A DNA stretch of 14,593 nt from the NCBI GenBank assembly GCA_031277045.1, contig JAISLX010000011.1, positions 1 through 14,593 on the forward strand. The letters run 5' to 3'. The translations under genes were made by a program, and so were the position numbers. Positions 5,293-12,393 of this stretch are shown one piece after another (position 1 is the stretch's first letter; the number at the start of each line of letters is the position of its first letter). Origin of the DNA: Treponema sp. Its GTDB lineage: Bacteria > Spirochaetota > Spirochaetia > Treponematales > Breznakiellaceae. The notes beneath the pieces were generated by a model that made no database searches, had not been told where the DNA came from, and was given only the letters and a program-made list of their open reading frames with translations.

Positions 5293-6801
5293 ATGAAACG
5301 GATAGTATTTTTTATATGCGCGCTGGCGTCCCTTGTTCCGGCCTTGCCGGCCGGGGCGCGGAAGGACGCGGGAACTACGGAGGGCAAGTTAAACGTGGTT
5401 ACGACCATCTTCCCCCCGTATGATTTTGCGCGGACAATTACCGGCGGTAAAGCCGCGCTGACCATGCTGCTCCCCCCCGGGGCGGAAAGCCACTCGTTCG
5501 AACCCACCCCCCAGGACATCATTAAGGTGCAAAACTGCGATGTCTTTATCTACGTGGGCGGCGAATCGGACGCCTGGGTGGAAACGATCCTTGAATCCAT
5601 GGATACCAGCCGTATGGAAATTATCACCCTTATGGACTGCGTGGAAGTGGTGGAAGAAGTGATTGTCGAGGGTATGCAGGACGAGGAAGAAGGCCACGAT
5701 CACGGCCATTCCCACGAACACGAGGAGTTTACCCGCGAGGATATCAAAGACCGCGCCCTGACCGACTGGGCGGGGGACTGGCAGTCCGTGTACCCGCACC
5801 TGCTTGACGGGACCCTGGATCCAGTCTGGGAACACCGGGCCGAAGAGGGCGATAAAACCGCGCAGGAGCTTTTTGAGGAGAACAAGGCCCACTATGTGAC
5901 GGATGTGGACAGAATCACTATCACCGCCGATTCCATGAGTTTCTACCGGAACGGCGTCCCGGCAACCGCCCGCTACACCTACCGGGGGTCCGCCGTTACG
6001 GACCTTGATGACGGAAGCCTGTGGGTACGCTACAAATTCGAGGCCGCCGGAAACCCGCCCGCAGGTGCGCCCAAGTACATTATGTTCAGCGATCACCTGC
6101 ACGCTCCCGCCAGGACGGAACATTTCCACGTGTACGCCAGCAATACCAGTTTCGACGAGCTTACGGCAGACACGAATCCGGTGAATTACCCCACCTATTA
6201 CCCCGCCGCCATGACGAAGGGCGACATTGTCACGGAGATGATAGGCCACGAACACGAAGAGGAAGAAGAAGCGGAATACGACGAGCATGTGTGGACATCC
6301 CCCCGGAACGCGAAACTAATCGTGCGGAAAATCGCCGACGTGCTGAAACAGCGGGACCCGGCCAACGCGGCGGAGTATGAGCGGAACACCGCCTCCTGTC
6401 TGGCGAAGCTGACGGAACTGGATGCCTCGTTTCAGACAATAACAGACGGCGCGAAACGGAAAACCATTGTCTTTGGAGACCGCTTCCCCTTCCGCTACTT
6501 CGCGGACGCCTACGGCCTCAGCTACTTTGCCGCTTTCCCCGGCTGTTCCACCGAAACGGAGGCCAGCGCCGCCACCATCGCCTTCCTGATCAACAAGGTC
6601 CGTTCGGAGAATATCCCCGTGGTGTTCCACATCGAGCTTTCCAACGAAAAAATCGCGGATACGATCTGCGAGGAAACGGGCGCCCGCAAGCTCCTGCTCC
6701 ACGCAGTCCACAACGTTTCCAAGCGCGATTTTGACCGGGGCGCCACGTATTACGGCCTGATGTCCGCCAATGTCCAAAATCTGCGGGAAGCCCTGCGCTG
6801 A
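5293..6801 (+). CDS. znuA: Zinc-binding ABC protein, ZnuA with nested ZinT domain
   Basis: This 502-residue periplasmic metal-binding protein has a ZnuA-type fold split by a ZinT domain. Residues 1-20 are a signal peptide with no lipobox Cys. The ZnuA N-lobe (33-125) carries H67 in G-A-E-S-H-S-F-E-P. A His/acidic loop follows (H135-D-H-G-H-S-H-E-H143). Residues about 152-318 form a complete ZinT/YodA domain, beginning T-D-W-A-G-D-W-Q-S-V-Y-P, with the zinc triad H268, H277 and H279. ZnuA resumes with D-E-H332-V-W-T-S-P and ends with the C-lobe. The usual C-lobe His is absent: the segment reads G-D396-R-F-P-F-R-Y-F, so D396 may serve instead. The start ATG has AGGAG nine bases upstream; an in-frame GTG at 5149 would destroy the signal peptide. 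No permease or ATPase genes follow, so the ABC partners must lie elsewhere. Confidence 0.92.
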   Translation: MKRIVFFICALASLVPALPAGARKDAGTTEGKLNVVTTIFPPYDFARTITGGKAALTMLLPPGAESHSFEPTPQDIIKVQNCDVFIYVGGESDAWVETILESMDTSRMEIITLMDCVEVVEEVIVEGMQDEEEGHDHGHSHEHEEFTREDIKDRALTDWAGDWQSVYPHLLDGTLDPVWEHRAEEGDKTAQELFEENKAHYVTDVDRITITADSMSFYRNGVPATARYTYRGSAVTDLDDGSLWVRYKFEAAGNPPAGAPKYIMFSDHLHAPARTEHFHVYASNTSFDELTADTNPVNYPTYYPAAMTKGDIVTEMIGHEHEEEEEAEYDEHVWTSPRNAKLIVRKIADVLKQRDPANAAEYERNTASCLAKLTELDASFQTITDGAKRKTIVFGDRFPFRYFADAYGLSYFAAFPGCSTETEASAATIAFLINKVRSENIPVVFHIELSNEKIADTICEETGARKLLLHAVHNVSKRDFDRGATYYGLMSANVQNLREALR

Positions 6802-6809
6802 TCCTTGCT

Positions 6810-6842
6810 CCCCGCACGAAGCCCGGCTGGTTTCGCGCGGGG
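6810..6842 (+). terminator. Hairpin after znuA
   Basis: CCCCGC (6810-6815) pairs with GCGGGG (6837-6842). After a one-base mismatch, CGAA (6817-6820) pairs with TTCG (6832-6835), around an 11-nt loop. It starts eight bases after the znuA stop. There is no T-run, so it may be a stabilising 3' structure or a Rho-linked end rather than a classic terminator. Confidence 0.4.
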
Positions 6843-6904
6843 TCCGCACGGTCCCGGCGGCCGGGCGCCGTCTTCCGGGGCTCCGCGGCGGTCCTTTCCG
6901 TCTC

Positions 6905-6933
6905 TTGATTTTAGGCATAATCGCTGTTATATC
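6905..6933 (+). promoter_or_regulatory. Candidate promoter upstream of plsC
   Basis: TTGATT (6905-6910), 17 nt, TATATC (6928-6933): four of six matches in each box. It lies in the gene-poor stretch between znuA and the acyltransferase and would transcribe the broken small ORF and plsC. The rest of the 6802-6988 segment is GC-rich with no supported gene. Confidence 0.45.
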
Positions 6934-6988
6934 ATGGCATGGGTATAAAAGCGGAAGGCGCGGGAAATTTCCGGGGCCCTGGCGCGGC

Positions 6989-7172
6989 ATGAAAATTGTC
7001 GTCTTTGCGGATCTGACGCGGGACGTAAAAAACCCGGTTTTGCTCTGGGGCTCCTGTCCAACATACCCTGCGGTTTTTTGAACTGACGCGGACGGGAATT
7101 CCTGTGTCCGGCGGGCTTGACGCGGCGGAGGCCCGGGAAACGCTTAAAAAATTTGACAGAGCCCTGGGGTGA
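6989..7172 (+). pseudogene. Probable frameshifted small ORF of about 60 codons
   Basis: An ATG at 6989 opens a frame reading M-K-I-V-V-F-A-D-L-T-R-D-V-K-N-P-V-L-L-W, which ends at 7081. The +1 frame, open from 7029, continues with P-V-Q-H-T-L-R-F-F-E-L-T-R-T-G-I-P-V and then G-L-D-A-A-E-A-R-E-T-L-K-K-F-D-R-A-L-G, and stops at 7172. Removing one G from the GGGG run at 7047-7050 joins the two into one coherent 60-residue protein. Codon use in both halves looks like that of real genes here. It ends 13 bp before plsC, so it would be in the same transcript. It may be a true pseudogene, a programmed frameshift or a sequencing error in a homopolymer. I do not recognise the family. Confidence 0.45.
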
Positions 7173-7185
7173 TGGGAGGCCGGTT

Positions 7186-7920
7186 GTGGCTTTTCTTAAA
7201 ACAGTTTTGATCTTCGTCCCCGTTGTAGGCGCGGTAGTGGTCCTTGTTCCCATCGGAATCCTGGTTTTTATTTTTAGCTGCGTTGGTCTGCGGAAACCGG
7301 CCCTGTACGTCATGTACCGCATAGCCCAGGGCTGGGCCCGGCTGGTTATCAGACTGTCCGGCTGCGCGGTTACCGTAACCGGCCGGGAACATATCCCCCT
7401 CCAGGGCGGACTGTGCATCGTGAGCAACCACGGCAGCATATATGACGTGCTGCTGGCCCTGGCCTATATCGGGCGGCCTTTTGGGTTTATCGCCAAAAAA
7501 GAACTTGCGTATATCCCGCTGCTCAACATGTGGATATATCTGCTGGGGGGCTTTTTTATCGACCGGAAGAACATACGCAGCGCGGTAAAGACTATTAACA
7601 AGGGTATTAAGCGGATAAAGGCCGGAGACGCGATTATTATCTTTCCGGAAGGACACCGCAGCCGGGGCCAGGGGCTGCTTCCCTTCCGCCCCGGCGCTCT
7701 TAAACTTGCTACCCAGGCGGGTTCTCCCATCGTGCCGATGGCCCTTTCGGGCAGCTACGAAGTTTTTGAAAAGAATTACCGCCTCTGTCCCGGCCCCATC
7801 ACGGTTAGCTTTGGGCTCCCCATTTTTACCGCGGATCTTCCGCCCCAGGAGCGTAAACAGGTTTTGGCGGACCAGATTCGGGAGATTATCGCCGGAATGC
7901 TGAAAGAACGGCGGACCTGA
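7186..7920 (+). CDS. plsC: 1-acyl-sn-glycerol-3-phosphate acyltransferase (PlsC type)
   Basis: The 244-residue product transfers an acyl chain to lysophosphatidate to make phosphatidate, the second acylation of phospholipid synthesis, at the cytoplasmic membrane. A long N-terminal hydrophobic stretch (about 4-34) is a membrane anchor. The four acyltransferase blocks are present: N81-H82-x4-D87 (the catalytic HX4D), F-F-I-D-R-K-N (123-129), F-P-E155-G-H-R-S (a variant of the EGTRS motif with His for Thr) and V-P-M-A-L-S-G (183-189). I chose GTG at 7186 because GGGAGG (7174-7179) lies six bases upstream and translation from it begins directly with the hydrophobic segment. Starts further upstream would add a charged tail that overlaps the broken ORF. 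Members of this family can also acylate lyso-ornithine lipids or other acceptors, so the substrate is inferred. Confidence 0.88.
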   Translation: MAFLKTVLIFVPVVGAVVVLVPIGILVFIFSCVGLRKPALYVMYRIAQGWARLVIRLSGCAVTVTGREHIPLQGGLCIVSNHGSIYDVLLALAYIGRPFGFIAKKELAYIPLLNMWIYLLGGFFIDRKNIRSAVKTINKGIKRIKAGDAIIIFPEGHRSRGQGLLPFRPGALKLATQAGSPIVPMALSGSYEVFEKNYRLCPGPITVSFGLPIFTADLPPQERKQVLADQIREIIAGMLKERRT

Positions 7921-7937
7921 CAGTCCCCGCAGCTTGT

Positions 7938-7950
7938 CGCGCTTCGCGCG
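7938..7950. terminator. Short GC hairpin between convergent genes
   Basis: CGCGC (7938-7942), loop TTC, GCGCG (7946-7950) lies between plsC and the minus-strand SPOR gene. The symmetric palindrome CTGCCGGCAG (7970-7979) follows. There is no T-run on either strand. A bidirectional 3'-end structure is plausible but unproven. Confidence 0.3.
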
Positions 7951-7996
7951 TAGAAACCCCAAACAACAGGCTGCCGGCAGTTTGGCTCGCCCAGGT

Positions 7997-8839
7997 TTAG
8001 GGCTCTTCCCGGCACCAGACCTGGGGAAAGCCGACGTTGCCGATCTTCCGGACGACTTCCACCACATCCTCCCCCGGAACATGGGCGAGTACCACCCGCA
8101 CCTTGTTCTGGAATTCCTCGAACGCCGGGTCCAGGCCGGCCTCTTTAAGGCTGTTGACAACCCGCGTGGCATTGCCGGGGACCGAAAAGGATCCTATCTG
8201 GAGCCGGTAGTACCGGCCCGGCTGGGGCGTGTTCCCTGAAATTCGCACGATAATCTGGGAAGGCGGGGGCGGCGTAACGACAGGCTGTTTACCGTAGTCA
8301 AAAGCGCCTTCCGCCGGAGCTTTCCGCGGGGTATCAAGTTCCGCCGGACTGGAGTTGGTTGCCGGAACTCCGGAGTCAGGGCTTCGCTCGTTCCCGGCCC
8401 GGCCGCCGGTATCCCCCCCCGGACTGTCTGCCCCGCTTCCCTCAGGATTTGCGGCTGCGGACGGTCTTTCGGCCTGGACCTGCACCAGCCGGCCATCGCC
8501 GTAATCAATAGCCTCCAGGCGCCGGTCCCAAATCCAGGGCCCCCAGGCGCTGAAGTAGATCGTTACGCCTTGACCGCTCCGCATCGGCGGCCAGGGAAAT
8601 TCGGACTCAAAATCCAACTGTTCTTTTAGTTCGGAATCGATAAACTTAAACGTGATACCCCCGGCGGAACTAAACAGTACGGGAATTTCAAAGTTCTTTT
8701 TTTCCCCGGAATTGGCAAACCGCCACTCCCTGAAACCGGAAAGGGTATTCGCCTCGTACAGCGGGGGGGCGGGGTTTTGGGCGGAAAGAAAACCAAGGGC
8801 GGCGCATACCAAACTCGTAAACATCAGTAGTTTTTTCAT
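7997..8839 (-). CDS. Secreted SPOR-domain protein
   Basis: This 280-residue protein has a signal peptide (1-20, cleavage expected after L-S-A), a folded N-terminal region (about 25-125) of unknown family rich in aromatic residues, a low-complexity Gly/Ser/Pro/Asp linker (about 125-195) and a C-terminal SPOR domain (about 207-278). The SPOR domain is recognised by Y-Y-R-L-Q-I-G-S-F and V-R-V-V-L-A-H-V. SPOR domains bind denuded glycan strands of peptidoglycan and target proteins to division sites, so a periplasmic cell-wall or division role is likely. The linker suggests the N-terminal module is held at a distance from the wall. The ATG at 8839 has AGGAG (8851-8847) seven bases upstream; a GTG one codon earlier is a poorer fit. 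No lipobox is present. The N-terminal module's function is not recognised. Confidence 0.8.
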   Translation of the reverse strand: MKKLLMFTSLVCAALGFLSAQNPAPPLYEANTLSGFREWRFANSGEKKNFEIPVLFSSAGGITFKFIDSELKEQLDFESEFPWPPMRSGQGVTIYFSAWGPWIWDRRLEAIDYGDGRLVQVQAERPSAAANPEGSGADSPGGDTGGRAGNERSPDSGVPATNSSPAELDTPRKAPAEGAFDYGKQPVVTPPPPSQIIVRISGNTPQPGRYYRLQIGSFSVPGNATRVVNSLKEAGLDPAFEEFQNKVRVVLAHVPGEDVVEVVRKIGNVGFPQVWCREEP

Positions 8840-8865
8840 CACGTTTCTCCTAAATTGTCTGAGCT

Positions 8866-8894
8866 TTTCCCAAAACCCGGTTGGTTTTGGGAAA
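8866..8894. repeat. Perfect 12-bp hairpin in the SPOR gene 5' region
   Basis: Left arm TTTCCCAAAACC (8866-8877), loop CGGTT (8878-8882), right arm its exact reverse complement (8883-8894). On the minus strand it lies 15 bp before the AGGAG of the SPOR gene, so it may be part of that 5' untranslated region. There is no T-run. A flanking GC pair can extend the stem past a single-base bulge. Confidence 0.75.
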
Positions 8895-8922
8895 GCCTCG
8901 TTGTCTATATTTTAAGCGGATA

Positions 8923-8950
8923 TTGTTCAGAAACTGTTGTTTCTGAACAA
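8923..8950. repeat. Perfect 12-bp hairpin after leuS
   Basis: Left arm TTGTTCAGAAAC (8923-8934), loop TGTT, right arm its exact reverse complement (8939-8950). On the minus strand it begins five bases after the leuS stop. It resembles the hairpin at 5230. There is no T-run beyond it, so it is at best an atypical terminator for leuS. Confidence 0.75.
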
Positions 8951-8955
8951 CTCTA

Positions 8956-11463
8956 TTACAGGCTGCGGCCTTGCCGCGCCACGATGTTCACCAGTTTTCC
9001 CGGCACGATGATAACTTTTACGACCATCTGCCCTTCCAGCCACCTTTTTATCGAGGGCAGGGCCAGAGCCCGTTCTTCAAGCGCTTTGCCGGCCTCCTCA
9101 GGCGAAGCGCCGAACTTGTCCCGGACCTTGCCGTTTATCTGGACCACAATGGTTACTTCGCTTTCCACGGTCAGGGCCTCGTCATAGTCCGGCCAGGGGC
9201 TTTTAGAGATCGATTCGCGGTGGCCCAATTTTTCCCAGAGTTCCTCCCCCAGATGGGGGGCATAGGCCGAGACCATCTTGACCAGAGGTTCCCAGAGCGG
9301 CCGGGGGACCCGGGGCAGTTTTGCCAGTTCCGCCGAGTAGATCATCATCTGGCTGATGGCGGTGTTGAAGTTGAGGGAGGCGGTGTCGTGTGTCACCTTT
9401 TTGACGGTCCGGTGCAGCAGCCGGACGAGGGGGGGTGTTGCGGAGGAAACCCCTTCGGGGTTTCCCTCATCATTCAATTTGTTTACCCCGCCCTCCACTT
9501 TTTCGCCGGTGGCCCAGAGCCGTTCCAAAAAGCGGGAGACGCCGACGAGGCCGGCGGTCATCCAGGGTTTGCTGACCTCCAGGGGGCCCATGAACATCTC
9601 GTAGACCCGCATGGAGTCCGCGCCGTATTCCTTGATGATGTCGTCGGGGTTGATGACGTTGCCCCGGCTTTTGGACATTTTTTGGTTGTCTTCGCCCAGG
9701 ATCATGCCCTGGTTTACCAGGCGCTGGAAGGGTTCTTTGGTGTTCACAAGGCCCAGATCGTAGAGGACTTTGTGCCAGAAGCGGCTGTAGAGGAGGTGGA
9801 GGACGGCGTGTTCGACGCCGCCGACGTAGAGGTCCACGGGCATCCAGTAGGCGATGTTGGCCTGGGCCGCGAAGGCCGAGGGGTTGCGGGGGTCCAGATA
9901 GCGGAGGTAGTACCAACAGGAGCCGGCCCACTGGGGCATGGTGTTGGTTTCCCGCCGGGCGGGCTTGCCGCAGCGGGGGCAGGCGGTACTGACCCAGCCT
10001 TCGATTCCCGCCAGGGGGCTTTCCCCGGTTCCCGTGGGGGCGTAGGATTCTACCTCCGGGAGCCGCAGGGGGAGGGCGCTTTCCGGCAAGGGGACGATGG
10101 GGGAGCCGTGTTCGGCGCCGCAGTGTTCGCAGTGGACCACGGGGATGGGTTCCCCCCAGTAACGCTGGCGGCTGAAGACCCAGTCCCGCAGTTTGTAGTT
10201 TACCGTCCGCCGGCCGAAGCCCCGTTCCTCCACCCAGGCGGTGATTTTTTCCTTGGCTTCTGCGCTGGGGAGGCCCGTGAAGGGGCCGGAGTTGACGGAA
10301 AAACCGTCCGCCGCGGTACATTCGTCCGGTTCGGCGGAGTAGTCCCGTTCCGGGCCCGGTTTTTCCGGGGCCACGACGCGCCGGATGGGGAGCTTGAAGG
10401 CCTTGGCAAAGTCCCAGTCCCGCTCGTCGTGGGCGGGGACCGCCATAATGGCGCCGGTGCCGTAGGAAATGAGCACATAGTCGGCGATCCAGACGGGGAC
10501 CCGCTCGCCGTTGACCGGGTTGACGGCGTATGCGCCGGTAAAGACCCCGGTTTTTTCTTTGGAGAGGCCGGTCCGCTCGAGGTCGCTTTTCCGGGCCGCC
10601 GCGTCCAGGTAGGCTTCCACCGCGGCCTTCTGGTCCGCCGTGGTGACGGCCGCCGCCAGCGGGTGTTCCGGCGCCAGGACCATGTAGGTGACGCCGAAGA
10701 GGGTGTCCGGCCGGGTGGTGTATATCTCCAGCGCCCCGTCATGGCCGTCGATTTTGAACGTGACGTTGGCCCCCTCGGAACGGCCGATCCAGTTCCGCTG
10801 CATCAGTTTGACCGGCTCCGGCCAGTCCAGGTCTTCCAGGTCTTCCAGGAGCCGCTCGGCGTAGGCGGTTATCCTGAGGATCCACTGGCGGATCCGTTTG
10901 CGCGTTACCTTGGTCCCGCAGCGCTCGCAGAGGCCGTCCTTGACTTCCTCGTTGGCCAGGCCGGTCTTGCAGGAGGGGCACCAGTTGATAGGGCTTTCCG
11001 CCTCGTAGGCCAGCCCCTTTTCGTAGAGTTTGAGGAAGATCCACTGGGTCCAGCGGACGTAGGCGGGATCGGTGGTGTCCACTTCCCGGTCCCAGTCGTA
11101 GGAAAAGCCCAGGGCCTTGATCTGGGCGCGGAAACGTTCGATGTTCGCCGCCGTGGTCTTTGCCGGGTGGGTCCCCATTTTGATGGCGTAGTTTTCCGCA
11201 GGGAGTCCGAAGGCGTCGAAGCCCATGGGGTGGAGGACGTTGTAGCCCCGCATCCTGAGGAAACGGCAGTAGATGTCCGTGGCGGTGTAGCCTTCCGGGT
11301 GGCCGACGTGGAGGCCCTGGGCGGAGGGGTAGGGGAACATATCCAGGACGTAGCGGCGCTTGTCTTTGGGAAAGGCCGGGTCCTCCAGGGCCCTAAAGGT
11401 CTTGTGTTCCTCCCAGTAGCGCTGCCACTTGGGTTCTATCGTTTCAAAGGGGTACTTGGCCAT
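8956..11463 (-). CDS. leuS: Leucyl-tRNA synthetase
   Basis: The 835-residue product charges tRNA-Leu with leucine. The class I signature appears as H52-V-G-H55 after F-P-Y-P-S-A-Q-G-L, and the second as K595-M-S-K-S599. A zinc-ribbon insert carries C-P-S-C and C-E-R-C, and the CP1 editing domain contains the T-R-P-D-T-L-F-G block. The length fits bacterial LeuRS and no part is missing. The start is supported by GGAG (11473-11470) six bases before the ATG and by a good promoter (11525-11497). The leader is only about 30 nt, too short for a T-box, so regulation of that kind is unlikely. A linker after the catalytic core (nt 9443-9468) is encoded by a near-perfect hairpin sequence (see its own entry). 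Confidence 0.98.
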   Translation of the reverse strand: MAKYPFETIEPKWQRYWEEHKTFRALEDPAFPKDKRRYVLDMFPYPSAQGLHVGHPEGYTATDIYCRFLRMRGYNVLHPMGFDAFGLPAENYAIKMGTHPAKTTAANIERFRAQIKALGFSYDWDREVDTTDPAYVRWTQWIFLKLYEKGLAYEAESPINWCPSCKTGLANEEVKDGLCERCGTKVTRKRIRQWILRITAYAERLLEDLEDLDWPEPVKLMQRNWIGRSEGANVTFKIDGHDGALEIYTTRPDTLFGVTYMVLAPEHPLAAAVTTADQKAAVEAYLDAAARKSDLERTGLSKEKTGVFTGAYAVNPVNGERVPVWIADYVLISYGTGAIMAVPAHDERDWDFAKAFKLPIRRVVAPEKPGPERDYSAEPDECTAADGFSVNSGPFTGLPSAEAKEKITAWVEERGFGRRTVNYKLRDWVFSRQRYWGEPIPVVHCEHCGAEHGSPIVPLPESALPLRLPEVESYAPTGTGESPLAGIEGWVSTACPRCGKPARRETNTMPQWAGSCWYYLRYLDPRNPSAFAAQANIAYWMPVDLYVGGVEHAVLHLLYSRFWHKVLYDLGLVNTKEPFQRLVNQGMILGEDNQKMSKSRGNVINPDDIIKEYGADSMRVYEMFMGPLEVSKPWMTAGLVGVSRFLERLWATGEKVEGGVNKLNDEGNPEGVSSATPPLVRLLHRTVKKVTHDTASLNFNTAISQMMIYSAELAKLPRVPRPLWEPLVKMVSAYAPHLGEELWEKLGHRESISKSPWPDYDEALTVESEVTIVVQINGKVRDKFGASPEEAGKALEERALALPSIKRWLEGQMVVKVIIVPGKLVNIVARQGRSL
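9443..9468. repeat. Hairpin sequence inside leuS coding region
   Basis: GGAAACCCC (9445-9453), loop TTC, GGGGTTTCC (9457-9465) is a 9-bp perfect stem. It can be extended by two outer pairs past a one-base bulge. It encodes a poorly conserved linker of LeuRS that reads E-G-N-P-E-G-V-S-S. The same TTC loop occurs in the small hairpins at 725 and 7938. Confidence 0.7.
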
Positions 11464-11496
11464 GGCACGCTCCGTAACAGCCTCGGGATTGACGCC

Positions 11497-11525
11497 ATTT
11501 TAGTGGTATTGGCCCTTACGGGCAA
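11497..11525 (-). promoter_or_regulatory. leuS promoter
   Basis: On the minus strand, TTGCCC (11525-11520), 17 nt, TAAAAT (11502-11497). The -10 matches at five of six positions and the -35 at four of six. The -35 box lies inside the hairpin that follows the upstream gene. Confidence 0.6.
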
Positions 11526-11539
11526 GCGCGGGAAGGGCC
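11511..11539 (-). terminator. Hairpin after the Rpn-like gene
   Basis: GGCCCTT (11511-11517) and AAGGGCC (11533-11539) can pair around 15 nt. It starts two bases after the stop of the minus-strand Rpn-like gene. There is no T-run, so it is a weak terminator candidate, and it overlaps the leuS promoter. Confidence 0.4.
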
Positions 11540-11541
11540 GG

Positions 11542-12393
11542 TTATCTGTTGTTTGGCAGGGCCGTTAGAAACTCCGGGTCCAGGCCGGTGGCCTCCGCCA
11601 CCTGTCCCAGCGGCAGCCCCATGGAGATGAGTTTTTTGGCCACTTCGGCTTTACTCTGGGCCTCCCCGCGGGCTTCCCACTTGCGTATCAGGCCCGTTTC
11701 CTCAAATACCTTTTCCAATGTTACTGCCGCGTCACTCATGGTTAACACCTCCCGCAGGGCTGCGGAATTCGCCCGGAACAGGGCCTCCGTATAGGCCCCG
11801 ATGTTTGCCGCCTTGCCTAAACGGTCAATCTTTGTTGAAATCCGGATCAGCTCCGCCGGATCCAAACCGTGGTCCAGATCCCTGAGCCAGGCGTTTTCTT
11901 CCGCCGGAAGCCGCCGGCCTTCGATAATTTGGATGGGGATCGCGTCCCCTCTGACAGTGTAAATCCCCGGACCGCTTTCTTCAATGTCGAAACGGCGTAC
12001 CGTCTTGAGGTAGCCGGTTAAATTCCGGGGGTAGCGGTTCTCCACAAAGGTAATCGTTATGTCAGTGACGGGCGTCTTGTTCAGCGCGATGTAGAGACAG
12101 GCATAGCCGTAGACCTTGTAAAAATCCTCGACCGAGACGTAATCATCCGGGCTTTTGTATTCGATGATGTTCGTCTCCCGGAAGATCGCGGCGATGTTCT
12201 TTGTGATCACCAAATTTTTTGGTTTTTTGATAATAAGCAGATCTATGCGGAGGGATTCCGAAGTAAGCTGGTACTCCGGTTTGAATTCGAGGCGGTCCCC
12301 GTACTGTTCCAGTTCAAGCCGCATGGCTTCGAGAAAGGCCGGATGCCAGGAAATGCGGCCTTCGCCGTCTTTTTGGGAATCGCCGGTGCTCAA
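11542..12393 (-). CDS. Rpn/PD-(D/E)xK-like family protein
   Basis: The 283-residue product resembles a family I associate with termite-gut treponemes, which are related to Rpn recombination-promoting nucleases. The nuclease-like core shows D51 in L-R-I-D-L-L-I-I-K-K and E78-Y-K80 in I-I-E-Y-K-S-P-D-D-Y, a fit to the PD-(D/E)xK pattern. The segment V-S-V-E-D-F-Y-K-V-Y-G-Y-A (86-98) is characteristic. The C-terminus (K-W-E-A-R-G..., then A-K-K-L-I-S-M-G-L and V-A-E-A-T-G-L) matches the helical tail common in Rpn-type proteins. I chose the TTG at 12393 because it overlaps the upstream stop (TTGA) and gives the expected N-terminus (G-R-I-S-W-H-P-A-F); the frame is open further upstream but that part lies over the previous gene. 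Function is unproven: it may act in recombination or as part of a mobile or toxin-type gene family. Confidence 0.72.
   Translation of the reverse strand: MSTGDSQKDGEGRISWHPAFLEAMRLELEQYGDRLEFKPEYQLTSESLRIDLLIIKKPKNLVITKNIAAIFRETNIIEYKSPDDYVSVEDFYKVYGYACLYIALNKTPVTDITITFVENRYPRNLTGYLKTVRRFDIEESGPGIYTVRGDAIPIQIIEGRRLPAEENAWLRDLDHGLDPAELIRISTKIDRLGKAANIGAYTEALFRANSAALREVLTMSDAAVTLEKVFEETGLIRKWEARGEAQSKAEVAKKLISMGLPLGQVAEATGLDPEFLTALPNNR

Noticed and set aside
6770..7081. 103-codon plus-strand frame starting inside znuA
   Set aside because: Its first part is the znuA coding end in another frame and the middle is low-complexity Arg/Gly. Only the part after 6989 looks protein-like, and it is listed as the split ORF.
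11464..11541. T-box leader for leuS
   Set aside because: The predicted leader is about 30 nt, and no T-box sequence or specifier stem can fit.
8971..11568. 865-codon open frame on the plus strand opposite leuS
   Set aside because: Same cause: antisense to an intact leucyl-tRNA synthetase. The product is low-complexity and no start signal is apparent.
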